Assembly: GCA_022113835.1 (NCBI GenBank) | Contig: JAILWY010000002.1 | Location: 12,254,501-12,318,500, forward strand | Length of the DNA: 64,000 bases | From: Atopsyche davidsoni | Taxonomy: Eukaryota; Arthropoda; Insecta; Trichoptera; Hydrobiosidae | Reading direction: 5' to 3' | Shown here: positions 38,833 to 50,640 of the stretch, one piece after another | How the letters are laid out: each line of letters starts with the position of its first letter | Position numbering within the stretch: the first letter of the stretch is position 1 | The notes under the pieces: model-generated | Seen by the model: only the letters and a program-made list of their open reading frames with translations | Databases searched by the model: none | What the model was told of the DNA's origin: nothing | Position numbers and translations under genes: made by a program

Positions 38833-41065
38833 TTATGTTATGGAAACAAAATCTCATATGCGTTCAGTTACTCAAATCAGAATCAAGGTTTAATCGGGAA
38901 TACTCAGTTGAATGAAGAAATTAAAAATAATACGTATTTGCATGTTTCCGGGGAGAGAGTTGTGGCTGCAATCATAATTATTACAATGGGAAATTATTTT
39001 TTATGGCTTTATGAGTCATTCGATCACTCAATAAAAAACAAAAAATACCCATAGGGAAGAGTTTTTACGTCTACTTTTCTAGCAATTAAGTGTATCTTTT
39101 TTTTGATTTCACTTTATTTGTGTTTTTGCATTCATTATGTAATTTTCATTGAAATAATTAAGTTGGGATTTATTAATATGATGGCTTTTAATTTTCAATT
39201 ATAGGCACATTGTGGATTATTTTTGTTTGCAATCTTACGAAATCAGTTTATTTAAGTTGGTCAGTTTTTTTTTATCTATTCTCCACTAACAAAACATAGC
39301 ACCTTTATAAATTTGAAATAAGTTTAGATTAGTATCGATTGAGATATGAATACTTTGTATGAATACTGACTCAAAAACTAATAACTTTTCGAAATGGTGT
39401 CAAAAGTGGGATCCAAATAAATTTTTCATTCTAATGCATCCCTGAAGTTCATAAAAAAAACGATGTCTTAATTTGTGAGGCGTGAGATATAGATAGTGTC
39501 ATAAAAGTCACCCAAACTACACGCACATGAATAAAATCTCCATTTATAATCGATTTCAATAAAAAAATAATTAGGCAATCATAGTTTTGCAGTTTATTTC
39601 ATGGTTTTTCACTGCCAAGGCCAGCGTTGTGTAACTCCACACATTATAGATATTTCGTGACCTCCCTTAAAGTCAAGGTTGCCGTTATCGTAGCGTCGGA
39701 GACAATGTCCATTGCTGCCTCGTGCCAAGCGCAATAAATTTTCTTTTTTTTCTTCTCACAAACGACATTGACAGCGAAATCTGTAGAGATCAGGGCCAGT
39801 CGCCTCGCCAAAACCAGAACGGACAAAACAGCCCGATACGGAGTGTTTATTGGTTATCAAAATATTTATAACATGCTGTCATTGTTTTCAATTCGCCCGT
39901 AGGTTTTAGCACCCATGATTATTATAATAGATTTCTTCTCGGGATTTATGCCGAAAAATGACTTTTGAGCTTCTTTTTGAAGTCAGATTTTAGCGCTATG
40001 ACATTGTTTCTTTCGATGCATGTTTGAATCACGAAAAATGAAAAGTACGGAAGAATTCTCGATTTTAAACTAATTTATACATCGTCATAAGTTCGAAAAT
40101 AATAATTGTGGTTAAAATGACCTGTTAGATCGTCCCTCGCAGGACTTGGCCTGCAGGTGATAGGTGATTCGCTGCCAAGTAAGCGGGCTGGCTTCATCAG
40201 CTCTGTAGCCAAGTTCGTGGCTCCGGGAGCCAAGATCGAGGAAACAACTGTTTGGGCGGCTCGCCGCATGCAGTCCAGCCGGAACCGAGTAGTTTACTGT
40301 CCATTGTTTTCAAACTTCTTATGCTCTGGCAGTCCTTATGTCCGTCTAGACATGCATTTATAATTTGTTTATGATAGATTACACTGTGGGAATACATTTT
40401 TTTATCATCAGATAATATTGTTGTTTTTTGACAACGGATGTTTCTTACACGAATAACGCGTCGCAACTTTAAATTAAATTGACCTCGCGTGTACTCCATA
40501 GAAACAAGTTTTTCACAAATTAAAAAAATGTTGTATAATATTTGATATGGTTTTTTTTTTTTTTAGATAATATCTCTTTTTTTTACAAATTATGTTATAA
40601 CGATACTACATTGTAAATAAATTATGATCTACGTAGATGTAGTTAGCCAATGATTCTGTATATCACAGAACGAGTCTTAGGAATAATATTTTCCCAAATA
40701 ATTTTGTCCCAACTCAAGATGAAATATCATCAGAGACATGCATTATAATTTTGTATCTCTCGCACCGGAAGCGGCCGGTCCCCACAAACAGTAACTATCT
40801 TATTAGAGTATTAAATAAAATCATGTATAAATGCTTTTGAAAAATCTGTTGAATTTCTTAAATATATATTGGATCTTTTCGTTTTGCATTTAACTTGCTT
40901 GGACTGCATGCCCACGTCTCGAGCAAAACGAGGGGTGTGTATGTGCGACTTGTATTTATGTATAGACAACAATCTATTTACTATCGTATCATATGTTTGT
41001 GTAGGTTTTGAAAGCCGCCATTATTACAATTGCCTTATTCTTATGTTATGATATGTTTTGCAAGT

Positions 41066-41133
41066 CTCTGAAGATGGCCAAAGTACCGACATCAAATCAT
41101 TGGAAACATAATAATAGCATAACACCAAGAACA
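41066..41133 (+). mobile_element. Penelope-like remnant, hammerhead family 2
   Basis: CTCTGAAGATGGCC (a good CTGANGA box plus stem-II start), then a decayed ACCGACATC where ACCGAAACGTC is expected, then GCATAACACCAAGAACA, the family tail. Module order and spacing match the 49.4-kb copy. Confidence 0.4.
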
Positions 41134-41499
41134 AGGTAGTTTTAATTTGTCGTTACTGTAATCAAACTGACACTACTTTAACCTGTTCAACAATAACTGT
41201 TCCACTCGCTTAGAGATTACTTAAGTAACATCTTATCGCTGTGTCAACTTCGAAGTGTGAAATGCAATAGATAGGGAACATCGTAACACTATTGTGCGGA
41301 GCAAACATTGCTCCGTACGGCGTGCGTAGAATTGAGGGACAGGCATGTCGTGAAGTTTTATTTTCATTATGACAAACTGTGAATGAAAACGGCGAAGACT
41401 GCCTTCCTTTGTGTGGTTCCACCGCTACGCGGGCCCGTCCTCAGCGAATAGGACTCATTAAGACCTATTGAATTTGTTGGTGTCTTCAATGCAGCATTT

Positions 41500-41730
41500 G
41501 GGGAAAGGCATTGAATCTGTGCCGAAGGTTTGCATGAAAATGGTACATTTTTTTTTAGTTGATCGCATTGTTCAGTACGCACTGAACAGTTTTCAATTTA
41601 GAAGTTCTTTGGACTCGGGATGCTCACCCCAGCCCGAAGCAAATATGTTCGTCTCGTAAGGGAGGGTATTGAAATACAACCTATGTCAGTATTGACAGAG
41701 GCACCGCCTCGAAGTTTATGACAGGTCGAA
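41500..41730 (+). pseudogene. Possible Penelope-like element C-terminal endonuclease remnant
   Basis: One frame reads CAEGLHENGT (from 41518), two internal stops, then RSKYVRLVREGIEIQ (41635-41679) in the same frame. In Penelope-like elements the GIY-YIG endonuclease ends with an 'H..nGH' motif followed about 30-40 residues later by 'R..RE.iEI'. The match is by remembered pattern only. The context supports it: a family-2 hammerhead module lies 0.4 kb upstream, and an AACACCCAAGAGAATAAG tail-like string lies near 41918. It is broken and non-functional. Confidence 0.3.
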
Positions 41731-42723
41731 CTCGAACTTAATGGTACTCAGGGCTCTGGATCACAGACTGGTGCCCTCAACTTCATATATACTGTTTTCT
41801 CAAGAACTGACTGCTCAAGATAAATGTTTTTTGCCATATTACCTTGTCTACTGTTCTTAATAACATCTTTCATCCTTAAAATGGCTCTACACTGGAGTCG
41901 GATAGCCGACGCGACGCAACACCCAAGAGAATAAGTAAAATATTGCATAATTGAGATGCGCAAGGCGCTACTTCCCCGTCGTGAATGGAGCGAAGGTCAG
42001 GAGTGGATGTGTGTTTGCTCGGTGTATATTTATGTAGTCAGTTTCATTTTCATTCTGACGGCGTGTATTAGCATAAATAAACAATCACCAGGCCGGCGTG
42101 CCCTCGGCCGTGAATCATCCGCGTTGACAAACCACGCGCCGCTCGCCTTCCGCGTAAGCTGGCTTTATTCTTTTTTCCACTGGACTAAAGACGCGGAACC
42201 ATCTGGATCTAGAACATTCTAGAACCAACCTGGAGTGCTAGTTTTTTCCCTTATTGTTTACGCAATAGAAACGAGACACGAGTGCAATTTCGTAGAATAA
42301 CCAAATAAAATCTAGAAACGGACGCTAATTTAAATTGTCTTTTATTTTAAACAAAACGTTCAGAGAAATTAAAAAAATGAATTATTGATATTATTTTTTC
42401 GATTCGATATCGATTTTTCACATCAATATAAAATTAAAATATAATTAATCTTCTCCGACGAGTCTAGAAACTTTATTCTATTTATAAAGCAATGCTTAGT
42501 TTAATAAAGGGAAATATTTTATATACAAATTGCATTTTGTGTATTGGTTTAGAATAGGATAAAGCATTATTTTTCTTTTATCGAATTTTTGAGAAAAAAA
42601 AATATTTACCGCTACAGAAAGTTGCACTATTATTTTCAGTTTATGTATGTTTGAAGCGCGTCGATTGGTTGGTTTCCTCTGTACTCACCTGCCGCGCGCT
42701 CCTGCTCGCTTGTACGCAGCAAA

Positions 42724-42900
42724 GCTGCCTACACACGCTGCGACACAACCGACAGCCGAATGGCAATCTAGCCAATAGACATCTTCTTTTGGATTGTTAT
42801 TTTTTCAGCCAAAACACATAAAATAATATAACGCTATTGACTAATCGCAGTTCGGTCGCCGCCACAGAGCGAGCGCCGTGTGTTGTCAGCCGCTCTAATT
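42724..42900. mobile_element. Foldback MITE, family A copy 3
   Basis: The left arm CTACACACGCTGCGACACAA... through GCCAATAG, and the right arm CGCTATTGACTAAT...GTGTGTTGTCAGCCGC, pair imperfectly over about 55 bp. The left arm aligns with the 9.9-kb copy's right end (CTACACCCGTAGCGACACAG). The loop resembles that of the 14.5-kb copy. No coding. Confidence 0.6.
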
Positions 42901-44044
42901 GAGGGCATCAGGTATTGTCTGAGGTGACGAGCGGTTAGCCTCCGACACCTCGTTGCGTTGCTGACAGCCGAGATAATCATTGCTCTTCTGCGAAGCTTTT
43001 AGCTGGAAACAACGCTAATTGAATAGTCATCATACTGTAAGGTTGCAATGTATCGAGCGAGAGAAGACAATGATCTACTGACTTGAGAACTGTGAACGGA
43101 GAACTTGTTGAATGTTGCATTGTTTTTTAGCGATTTGTAACAACAAAGAATACAAGGTTGAGTCAGGTTTCTGTTTATAGATAAAACAGGGCTCATAAAT
43201 TACTGCTAATTTTATGGTTATAACATTTTATGATGTGATGTTTAACTGCAGTGCTTTGTATCTTGTCTTCTTTTGGTATTATTTGCATTAATTTGAAAAA
43301 CCACCTCACAAAAGACTTCATGACGTTATATTATATCAACTTTTTTTATTATTTTTCTTTGTAAAATCTAGCTCGTTCTTAAATTTAAAAAGATATAATA
43401 ATTATGTATGGATTATAGAAGACAAAAAATTCGTTTAAAGATTTTTTAGTAAGATTATTTCAAAGGTAAAATTTAAATGGCCAAGTATAAAATGCATATT
43501 CATTCAATTATTAGCGCATCTAGTTAACAAAATATTGTAAAAGACTACAATGCGCGGTTACAGTTTATTTTAGATAAAAAATTTGTATTTTTTCATTTTA
43601 ACTGATATTTGTGAAGCCATTTTGTTCGACTATATTCTGCTTTCTGTTAGTATAAGTATACAAGAAAACACTAGTCAAGTAATCTCAGAGACTTTGTTTT
43701 TTTTTTTCTACGTCCCGTTTCCCTCGAGAGCCGCACTGCACGCCGTCCGCTCTCGGTCCATTCAACCGCTTTCCAATATTTTCCATTATGACTTCGCGAA
43801 TTTGTTTTCAACGCGTTCTGTTATGAAGAACCTTAATTTATTCGAATTTCTTTCACGCTGTTAGTTTTTCATTAAATTAAATTAAACTGCAATAATCTCC
43901 AGATTTGAATGAAATCGAATTTGTTTTCACTCTTGCTGCACACTGCACAGGATAATGGCCCGTCTCGGGCACCGCCGCGGCTGCGATTTTTCCACATGTT
44001 CAAATAGTTTTACGCGTTTTACACGTATTCGTTCGTAAGACTTA

Positions 44045-44125
44045 GTTTGATAATGCCAACGGGAAAGGTTGGCGTAACCGGTCATGAAAAAAAAGTGTTA
44101 TTTAAGTATTTATCTAATATGGGAG
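44045..44125 (+). mobile_element. Penelope-like remnant with hammerhead-like core, copy 3
   Basis: GTTTGATAATGCCAACGGGA and GGTTGGCGTAACCGGTCAT keep the stem-II pair GCCAAC/GTTGGC and the GTC. GAAA has become GTAA, which would abolish catalysis. Only one flank (GTGTTATTTAAG) remains. Confidence 0.55.
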
Positions 44126-44270
44126 ACATCATTAACTCCGGTCAACTGAATGAAGAATCTGATATACTATAAGATGGATCAACTGAGAGATGAGATGGTG
44201 CGTGTTCGATATAGATCGACTACCGCCATTTTTGGGTAATTATAATTGTGACTACGAACAATGAGAGAAA

Positions 44271-44285
44271 GGGGGGGGGGGGGGG
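44271..44285 (+). repeat. Poly(G) tract, 15 bases
   Basis: An uninterrupted G15 run within GAGAAAGGG...TAGCTC. The length may be uncertain through sequencing. Confidence 0.9.
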
Positions 44286-44459
44286 TAGCTCTGTGTGTAC
44301 AAAAACATGCGAGCAAGCTCGAGCCCTCTCTCTCTTCACGCGTCAGCGGACTGCTACAGTCTTACATCAGCTAATTAGGGGCAGTGTAATGTAAAGGCGA
44401 ATAAACGAATTAATAATGAAAGTTCATATTTCATTGAAGAAAGGAAGTACGGAACCCTA

Positions 44460-44600
44460 AAGATAACGACCACTAAAAACGGTCGAGTGAGATTCGAGTC
44501 CTCGTCGCACGTGTGGAGCTGGTCTTACAACCCAGCCAGAATCCACGCGAGCAAGGTGCCACCAGAGTGCAACTAGAACGAGGTCGATTCCCGACAGTGC
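44460..44600 (-). repeat. Possible tRNA-derived SINE fragment
   Basis: On the minus strand GGCTGGGTTGTAAGACCAGC is followed by GAGGACTCGAATCTCA, a D/anticodon-like arm and a B-box-like string. On the + strand there is also GAGGTCGATTCCCGAC. The cloverleaf is incomplete and the call is tentative. Confidence 0.25.
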
Positions 44601-44814
44601 GCAAAGCGCCTTTTTTTCAATTACATGTCTATAGTGTATCTAAAGATTCCCACGTTCAAAAATGCATTAAAAAACTCTAATTCAATGTCGTTTCGACAGC
44701 CGTAACGCAAATAGCGGCACCGTTATTCCATACAACCGAATGTAATCTAGAACCACCTCTAGTTTATATATTTTTAAGTTTCGCTGGGGTGGCTTTTATT
44801 TTTGAGATGTACTC

Positions 44815-45015
44815 GCGCTCGGTCCCCCTAACTCCTCGACTCCTCGACTCCTCGACACGCCCGGCGCCCGCTGCAGCCCGCGCCGGAGAGCCTTAACTGG
44901 CCCGTGACGCTCCTCGAGGGGCACTCGGCCGCCCCGCTGACCTACATCCGGTGCAACGCAGAGACTCGGCGAGAACCCCGAAACTACATCGCGCTCGCGG
45001 CCATCTTGTCATATT
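44815..45015. other. CpG-rich island with YY1/PHO-type site
   Basis: It contains three CTCGACTC-type repeats (44836-44860) and ends in GCGGCCATCTTGTC, a near-perfect GCCATCTTG site typical of TATA-less promoters. On the minus strand this reads AAGATGGCCGC. A short-lived minus-strand ATG frame follows but stops after five codons. It may be a regulatory island. Confidence 0.35.
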
Positions 45016-47945
45016 GACAAAATATTATATCTCTAAAAACTTATTTATTTCGAAAGTAACTTAACAATTTTGCGAATTCCAAACCGATGTTATCATTTTA
45101 ATGTTCATATCTTTTAGATAAAAAAAAAATAATACTACGTTTTATTTTTTCATTCATATCATTTGATGTATCCATATATTTTTGTATAATCATATCAAAC
45201 ACTTTATACTGTGCTTGTACAGATTTTTAAGGGTACATAAAAAATATTACGAAAAAACTACACCACAAGCCAAACTAAAAATCAATGAACTTTCATAAAT
45301 TTTACAGCACAAAAATTCACTTCGAAATTCTGGTAATGTTGAAAATAATTTCTCGTGGCTGTATTCAACAGTGTTTTTTTTCACAAATCGATGAAACAAA
45401 AAAATTGTACCAAATACGGTCCGTTGCCAACTTCTCGTAATGCTGGCGTGTACAGTTCTGTAACAATGGTTTTTATATTTGTCGTCAGCTAATGTAAAAA
45501 TATTTGAATTCCCATGAGTGCGCTGATACCGAGAACTGATAATTTTATTCAAATATTCACAAATACGAATGCCTTATAATGTCTAATGTATTCACCATAA
45601 ATATACTGCTCGTTCCCAGAAGCGGCGAGCTACAAGATTTTGGCAAATCTCCAATACTTCTGTTGCAGTAATTTCTCTTTATCGACCGTTTATTTTAGAG
45701 CTTTTCAAACACGGCTTATTTATTATATTTTCAACGTCATACATCACAACAACGGCATCTCAATAAGCGAACAAGCCATCAATCTTAATTGCTGCCGGCT
45801 GGTACGGGAGGGAAATGATCGCTCTGCGGTTCGTGACTGCTTCTGTGCCCCGAGACACTAGACAGATGCAAGCTTAACAATAAACACAATATCACTGGCA
45901 AGGCTGTATTTGTGTGCTTTTAATCTAATTTGTTTTGTTGAATGTGAACTTTGAAAATTTTGATGTGAAGCGAGCTATTTTCATATGCATTTTCAATGTT
46001 AATAATGTTCACTTACCAATCAACGACACGTAAACTTATAGCGTAAATATTAGATGACTAATCTTAGTACAACACTGATTACCGGACTTTCAAACACGTC
46101 ACATAAACAACGTATTTTTTTTCAATTCAATATTTTAATAAAATTAACTTAGGCAATCAAGTCACGTTTTGTTAAAATTCTGCTTTAATCTAAAGTCTGC
46201 TTTGTTGTCTTATAATGTCTTTATTGACTTAAGATGTTCTCGCGGGGACATGTACTCCGTGTTTTTATTACCACCCGGTGATGATAACCGGACTAGCGGC
46301 TGTCAATAGTTGAGTTAGAATTTCAAACTAATTGAATCACGCCCTTTTAGATTAAATCTTAGATCTTTTGATAATTTTGAAATTCTTTCAATAATACGCA
46401 TGCAGTTTTGCAAATTCTATTTGTAAGTTATTTCGTATTTTTTCGCCGTAGTCAAACGAACGCGCCGCTAATACGACGGAAATGATTATCGAACGAGGTT
46501 ATTCCGCCGTTATACTTAAATAATTCAACATGAAAAGCTAATCTCATACAAGCTATATTATTAATTACGATTTTATCGTTACTCAAATCTCTGTTGAAAA
46601 ATTTAATTCGCGACACGTAACGGCGGCTTTCTGCTTTGACTGGGTAAGCTGGTTCTCGTGCACTCGGTTCGCTTGCGGCTCAGAGATTTTCTCGCCGGTG
46701 ATCGCGCGCGGCGATGTTCCACTCCGATTAGAATCTCATTGATTATACGACAAAGCAACAATTCGCGTGGCACTTAAATATATGTATCGTATTTAAAAAA
46801 ATATAACACGTGCTAAAACGCCTGATACGGCTAACATGGCTAACATCGGGGCTAGCGTTTCACACATGAAACGACGAGAAAAACCCGTGGTTTTTTTTTT
46901 CAGTTTGCCGATATAATAGTTGAACTGTTTGGGTTAAATAAAAATGAGTTTTTACTATTTATTAATAATCATTGGCAAAGCAAAGCTTGTTAGTTAAGGC
47001 TTGTTCGTTTTGTGCTCATCCCTCTGTGAGGTTGAATTATTCTAAAATAAATTTCAAGTACATATTGGCACTTTGACAGTATTGTGCAGTCTACGCAAAT
47101 AATGATTTAATGACGTCATTGCATTGTTTTATAATTTGATAATCATACAACCTTTACACCCAAACTCTTCAAATAATAACAAGTGGGGTGTGATGGGACT
47201 CTGACGTCAATAAGCCGTCATTTGTGTATATCAAATGATTCTGCTTACGTGTAAACCATAATTACAAAGGTCATTCGATGGGAAAGGGCAAAAAACGAAG
47301 TGCTAAGTGAATTTCATGGATTCAGATTCTGATTTCACAGCACCCGATCATCGAGCTCGCTTGTTGTCCGCCTGCAGTGCATGATCGCCAGGTTCACTAG
47401 ACGCCGCTCGTGGAAATGGCATCCTTTGTCAATCCTTTGTCAAGTGCAAATTAAATCAACTCGACGTACGGCTCAGCTCGATGTTCCATACATCAGGACG
47501 CTAAAGGCCCCTGTCACAATATCAATACGGGTAGTCTGGGCTACGATAGGTTGACTTATCGGCAATTACGCCCTTATGCACACTAAGATAAACACAATTT
47601 ACGGTTTGATTGTATATATTTTATACACCAGTATATTCGAGACACAAGACAAGAGTAACAAGAGTCTTCGAGGTTATTTGGTAATTGATTGTGCAACAGA
47701 TATAGAGAATTCTAGTATAAGCAGATAAATTGAGAAAAAAAGATGACTCAAGTGCCGGATTAACTTTTTGAAAAGGCTTTGCGGACTTTGAAGGTTAACG
47801 GTGCTCCACACTAATGGTTGAAGATCTTGGGTTTGAGTGAGATAAAAAATGTTAACATGATGTAAATCTCCATTGTATAAATCCACAATGTAAGGTTGAA
47901 TTTATAATTTATTTTATATTATATATTGATTTTGTATAATAAACA
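45016..47945. other. Intronic AT-rich DNA, no gene seen
   Basis: No coding frame, RNA gene or structured repeat could be supported. A moderately CpG-rich patch lies at 46620-46720. Confidence 0.45.
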
Positions 47946-48180
47946 TTTTTGACAGAGAGCACTTTGTGGAATTTCATTATATTATATAATATTTCAAATT
48001 AAATACTTTTGTTATTTTTCCACGTGTTTTATTGGTGACCAATTTCGTCAACTTTCCACTTTGGCATTATCAAACGAATTAACGAACGTTTGATAACGCT
48101 AACGTGAAAGGTTGGCGAAACCGGTCACTACTAAATTAAACATTTGGAAAAATCACAAATGTATTTTATTTAAAATATTG
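47946..48180. mobile_element. Penelope-like remnant, full palindromic form (copy 4)
   Basis: Two hammerhead-like cores face each other: minus-strand core 48075-48035 and plus-strand core 48088-48126, separated by about 12 bases. The outer arms (...AATATTTCAAATTAAATACTTT and TGTATTTTATTTAAAATATT) also pair, giving a near-complete ~190-bp inverted repeat. The left flank TTTTTGACAGAGAGCACTTT is the reverse of the terminal block beside the 12.9- and 26.2-kb copies. The plus core has an intact GGCGAAACCGGTCAC. Confidence 0.65.
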
Positions 48181-48504
48181 GTTTGGCCTAAAATTTGGAA
48201 TGAAGTTTTTGGTTTTTATCATAAATTGACATTAAGAAAACAATATCAACATTGTTTTATAGAAAAATATAAGTTGCAAGAAATATGTTGTGCCAATTTC
48301 ATTTATATGTCAAAATTAACAGTCATAAATATATAAACTTAAACTAAATACGTTGCTTATTTAATTATAGCACTCTTACTATTACTAAGAAATATATGTA
48401 TCGATTTTACCATTACTAGGTGATATTATCAACCTCAAATTATTTTTTTTAAAAAGGCGTATTATAGATTTTTCTATCGTGTGATTTAGATTAAAACTTA
48501 TAAA

Positions 48505-48535
48505 TATTTTTATTCCTTTGTTACAGGTAAACCTC
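48505..48535 (+). other. Weaker ratchet-like splice junction
   Basis: TATTTTTATTCCTTTGTTACAG|GTAAAC places a good 3' splice site against a suboptimal donor (GTAAAC) at 48527. A second AG|GTAAGA junction with a poorer pyrimidine tract lies at 48891. Either would be 13.6-13.9 kb from the 34958 site. Confidence 0.25.
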
Positions 48536-49357
48536 AAACCCGGTGCTTCTATATCTGACTAGGCTATTTATATAATGCATCAATATATGTAAGTTCCTAT
48601 GAATTTTATTAAATTAATTATATATACTCGTACTATAGTGTTTTCATATGTATGTATGAATGTCCGTGTCAAAAGTGCTCGTCTGTAGATGCCCGTGTCG
48701 GTGTTGGTTTGTATCTTACATTAAAATCAATAAAACGATCCGATCGTGTATGAGTATTGTATTTTAATTATATATTATTAAATACTTTTATATTGAGGTG
48801 GAAGACCCGAATAGCTTAAACCACTTTCTCATACAAAGTTTGTTATTAGTATTAAATTTTGATACGTTGTATTTTAAAACAGTTATTTAGGTAAGAAATG
48901 GATAAAATATTGCAATTACAAAGTATGGCTGTATATCTTCCCTCGAAGACTCAAAAAACACTATTTTTTTATTAACGTCAACGGTGCTTTTCGGTTTTTA
49001 TAAATAACTATACTATACACTAGGTTGGTTATATGAAAAAATCATTTTAAAAAATACTGGTTGTTAGTTCAACACTATTTTCCAATACCATGTCGCGTCT
49101 TTGGATGTTTTTCTTCATCATCCTACAGATGATATCGTATTCCGATCACGTGTATATTATTCATATTGTATAAACTAAATGACTATATACCGTTAATTTT
49201 TTGTGGTTGTTTTATTTGAAGTCTGCGCATGCAGTTTTTTTATGCACTAATAGAAAAATAAAAAAACTATCTTTGCAATGAAATGATAAATCAATCATTG
49301 AGCATATAAAATGTAAGGATATTTATTTGGTGTTGGAAAATTTTTGCGACCGATTTT

Positions 49358-49430
49358 ATGTTCTTAGGTGTTGAATCGCATCAAGGTGCCGTTAGTTTTC
49401 AGACGTTTCGACTCTTGTGATATCGGTTAG
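49358..49430 (-). mobile_element. Penelope-like remnant, hammerhead family 2
   Basis: On the minus strand: CCGATATCACAAGAGTCGAAACGTCTG, then about 25 bases, then GATTCAACACCTAAGAACA. The GAAACGTC side and tail match the 38.7- and 41.07-kb modules; the CTGANGA side is eroded. Confidence 0.4.
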
Positions 49431-50341
49431 GTTAGAAAAATCGGAAAATTTAAAATATGTCTTGCTTTTTTTCATTTATGGGCTACATATTTTAAAGATA
49501 TTATTTTTTAAATGATCGCAAATAGTTGTTCATAGAAGGTTGCTGCAGTACCTAAGAAGAAAAGAAAAATGCTTCATAGCTTAGATTAAAATTGAATTCC
49601 AAGTAATAAATTAAAATGAAATACGAGTATTTTTTTGCACAATTTCATTACAATATTCAAATGAGGTTTTGTAAACTTTCATGAATATGTCAAATAAAAT
49701 CCGCGTTCGTTCGCATGTCATTCGGCCGACAAGAAAGAGCCCGGACGTGATGAGTTTTCCCGCAGTGTGGAATTCGCAGAAGGCTCCAGCGGGGCGCAAA
49801 CCGCTTCTGAGAACCGGGGGGTGGAGGGGCTCACGTGGAATATACCTCCCCGAGGAGATATATTATTTAACATAACTGAAATTTAATCAGGCTCGCATTG
49901 AAACCAACCTACTTTTTGTATTTGCTCCTCGAATAAAATTCAAGAATTCGAACCCGTCCAGTGGACTTGTCTTCGATTAGATGCACTCGTGACGAACTAT
50001 TTGTGTCAATTTATTATTACTATCACGATCCACCATTTGAAGACTCGCTGAGAACATCGAGAAGGTCCTTGTAAATTTACTTTCGCCCGCTTTAGTTCAA
50101 TTAAAAATAATTTTTACTAACTTTGTGTGTGTAACCGAATTTCCCTTTTCAATTGCTAGTTTTAAAATCGAAAATAACACAACAAATATGCTCTATACAC
50201 TTGTGGCTATACTATATCATTTTCGTGCTACTAATTTGTTTACTACGACAGTGTATTACTCATCAGTTGTATCTCATTCTAATTTATATATTCATATAAC
50301 CATTCTGTTTACACGAATCATTATATGATTCAGCAGGCCTC

Positions 50342-50640
50342 AGTCGGCGGGGGCATCAGATGCGGAATTTTCCCACAAACATTTTCACGAGTCACAAACT
50401 GGGCGCCATCCGCCTTTTCTTATGAATTTCCGATAGGTCTGCTGACCCGCTCCAAAGACTATTTCGAATCCCCCTTTCTTTAACCTCGATCCGTTTCCTG
50501 AGTCACGATATACCAGAAGCGGAATGTCCCCATAAACATTTTCACGAGTGAAAAGTCTGTCTTTTCATATGAATTTCCTTTAAGTTAGGAGTCGCTCCGG
50601 CGGTACGGGTCAGGGTTTTGATATATTCCTGCGGACGAGC
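50342..50640 (+). repeat. Diverged tandem duplication, ~157-bp period
   Basis: TGCGGAATTTTCCCACAAAC (50361) and AGCGGAATGTCCCCATAAAC (50518) head two units. Both units continue with ATTTTCACGAGT and then TCTTATGAATTTCC / TCATATGAATTTCC. The units are diverged, so the duplication is old. No family recognised. Confidence 0.7.

Noticed and set aside
40139..40300. Coding-looking frame with MIGDSLPSKRAGFISSVAKF
   Set aside because: Codon choice looks plausible and a CAG|GTGATAG lies at its left edge, but no family was recognised and no convincing exon borders were found.
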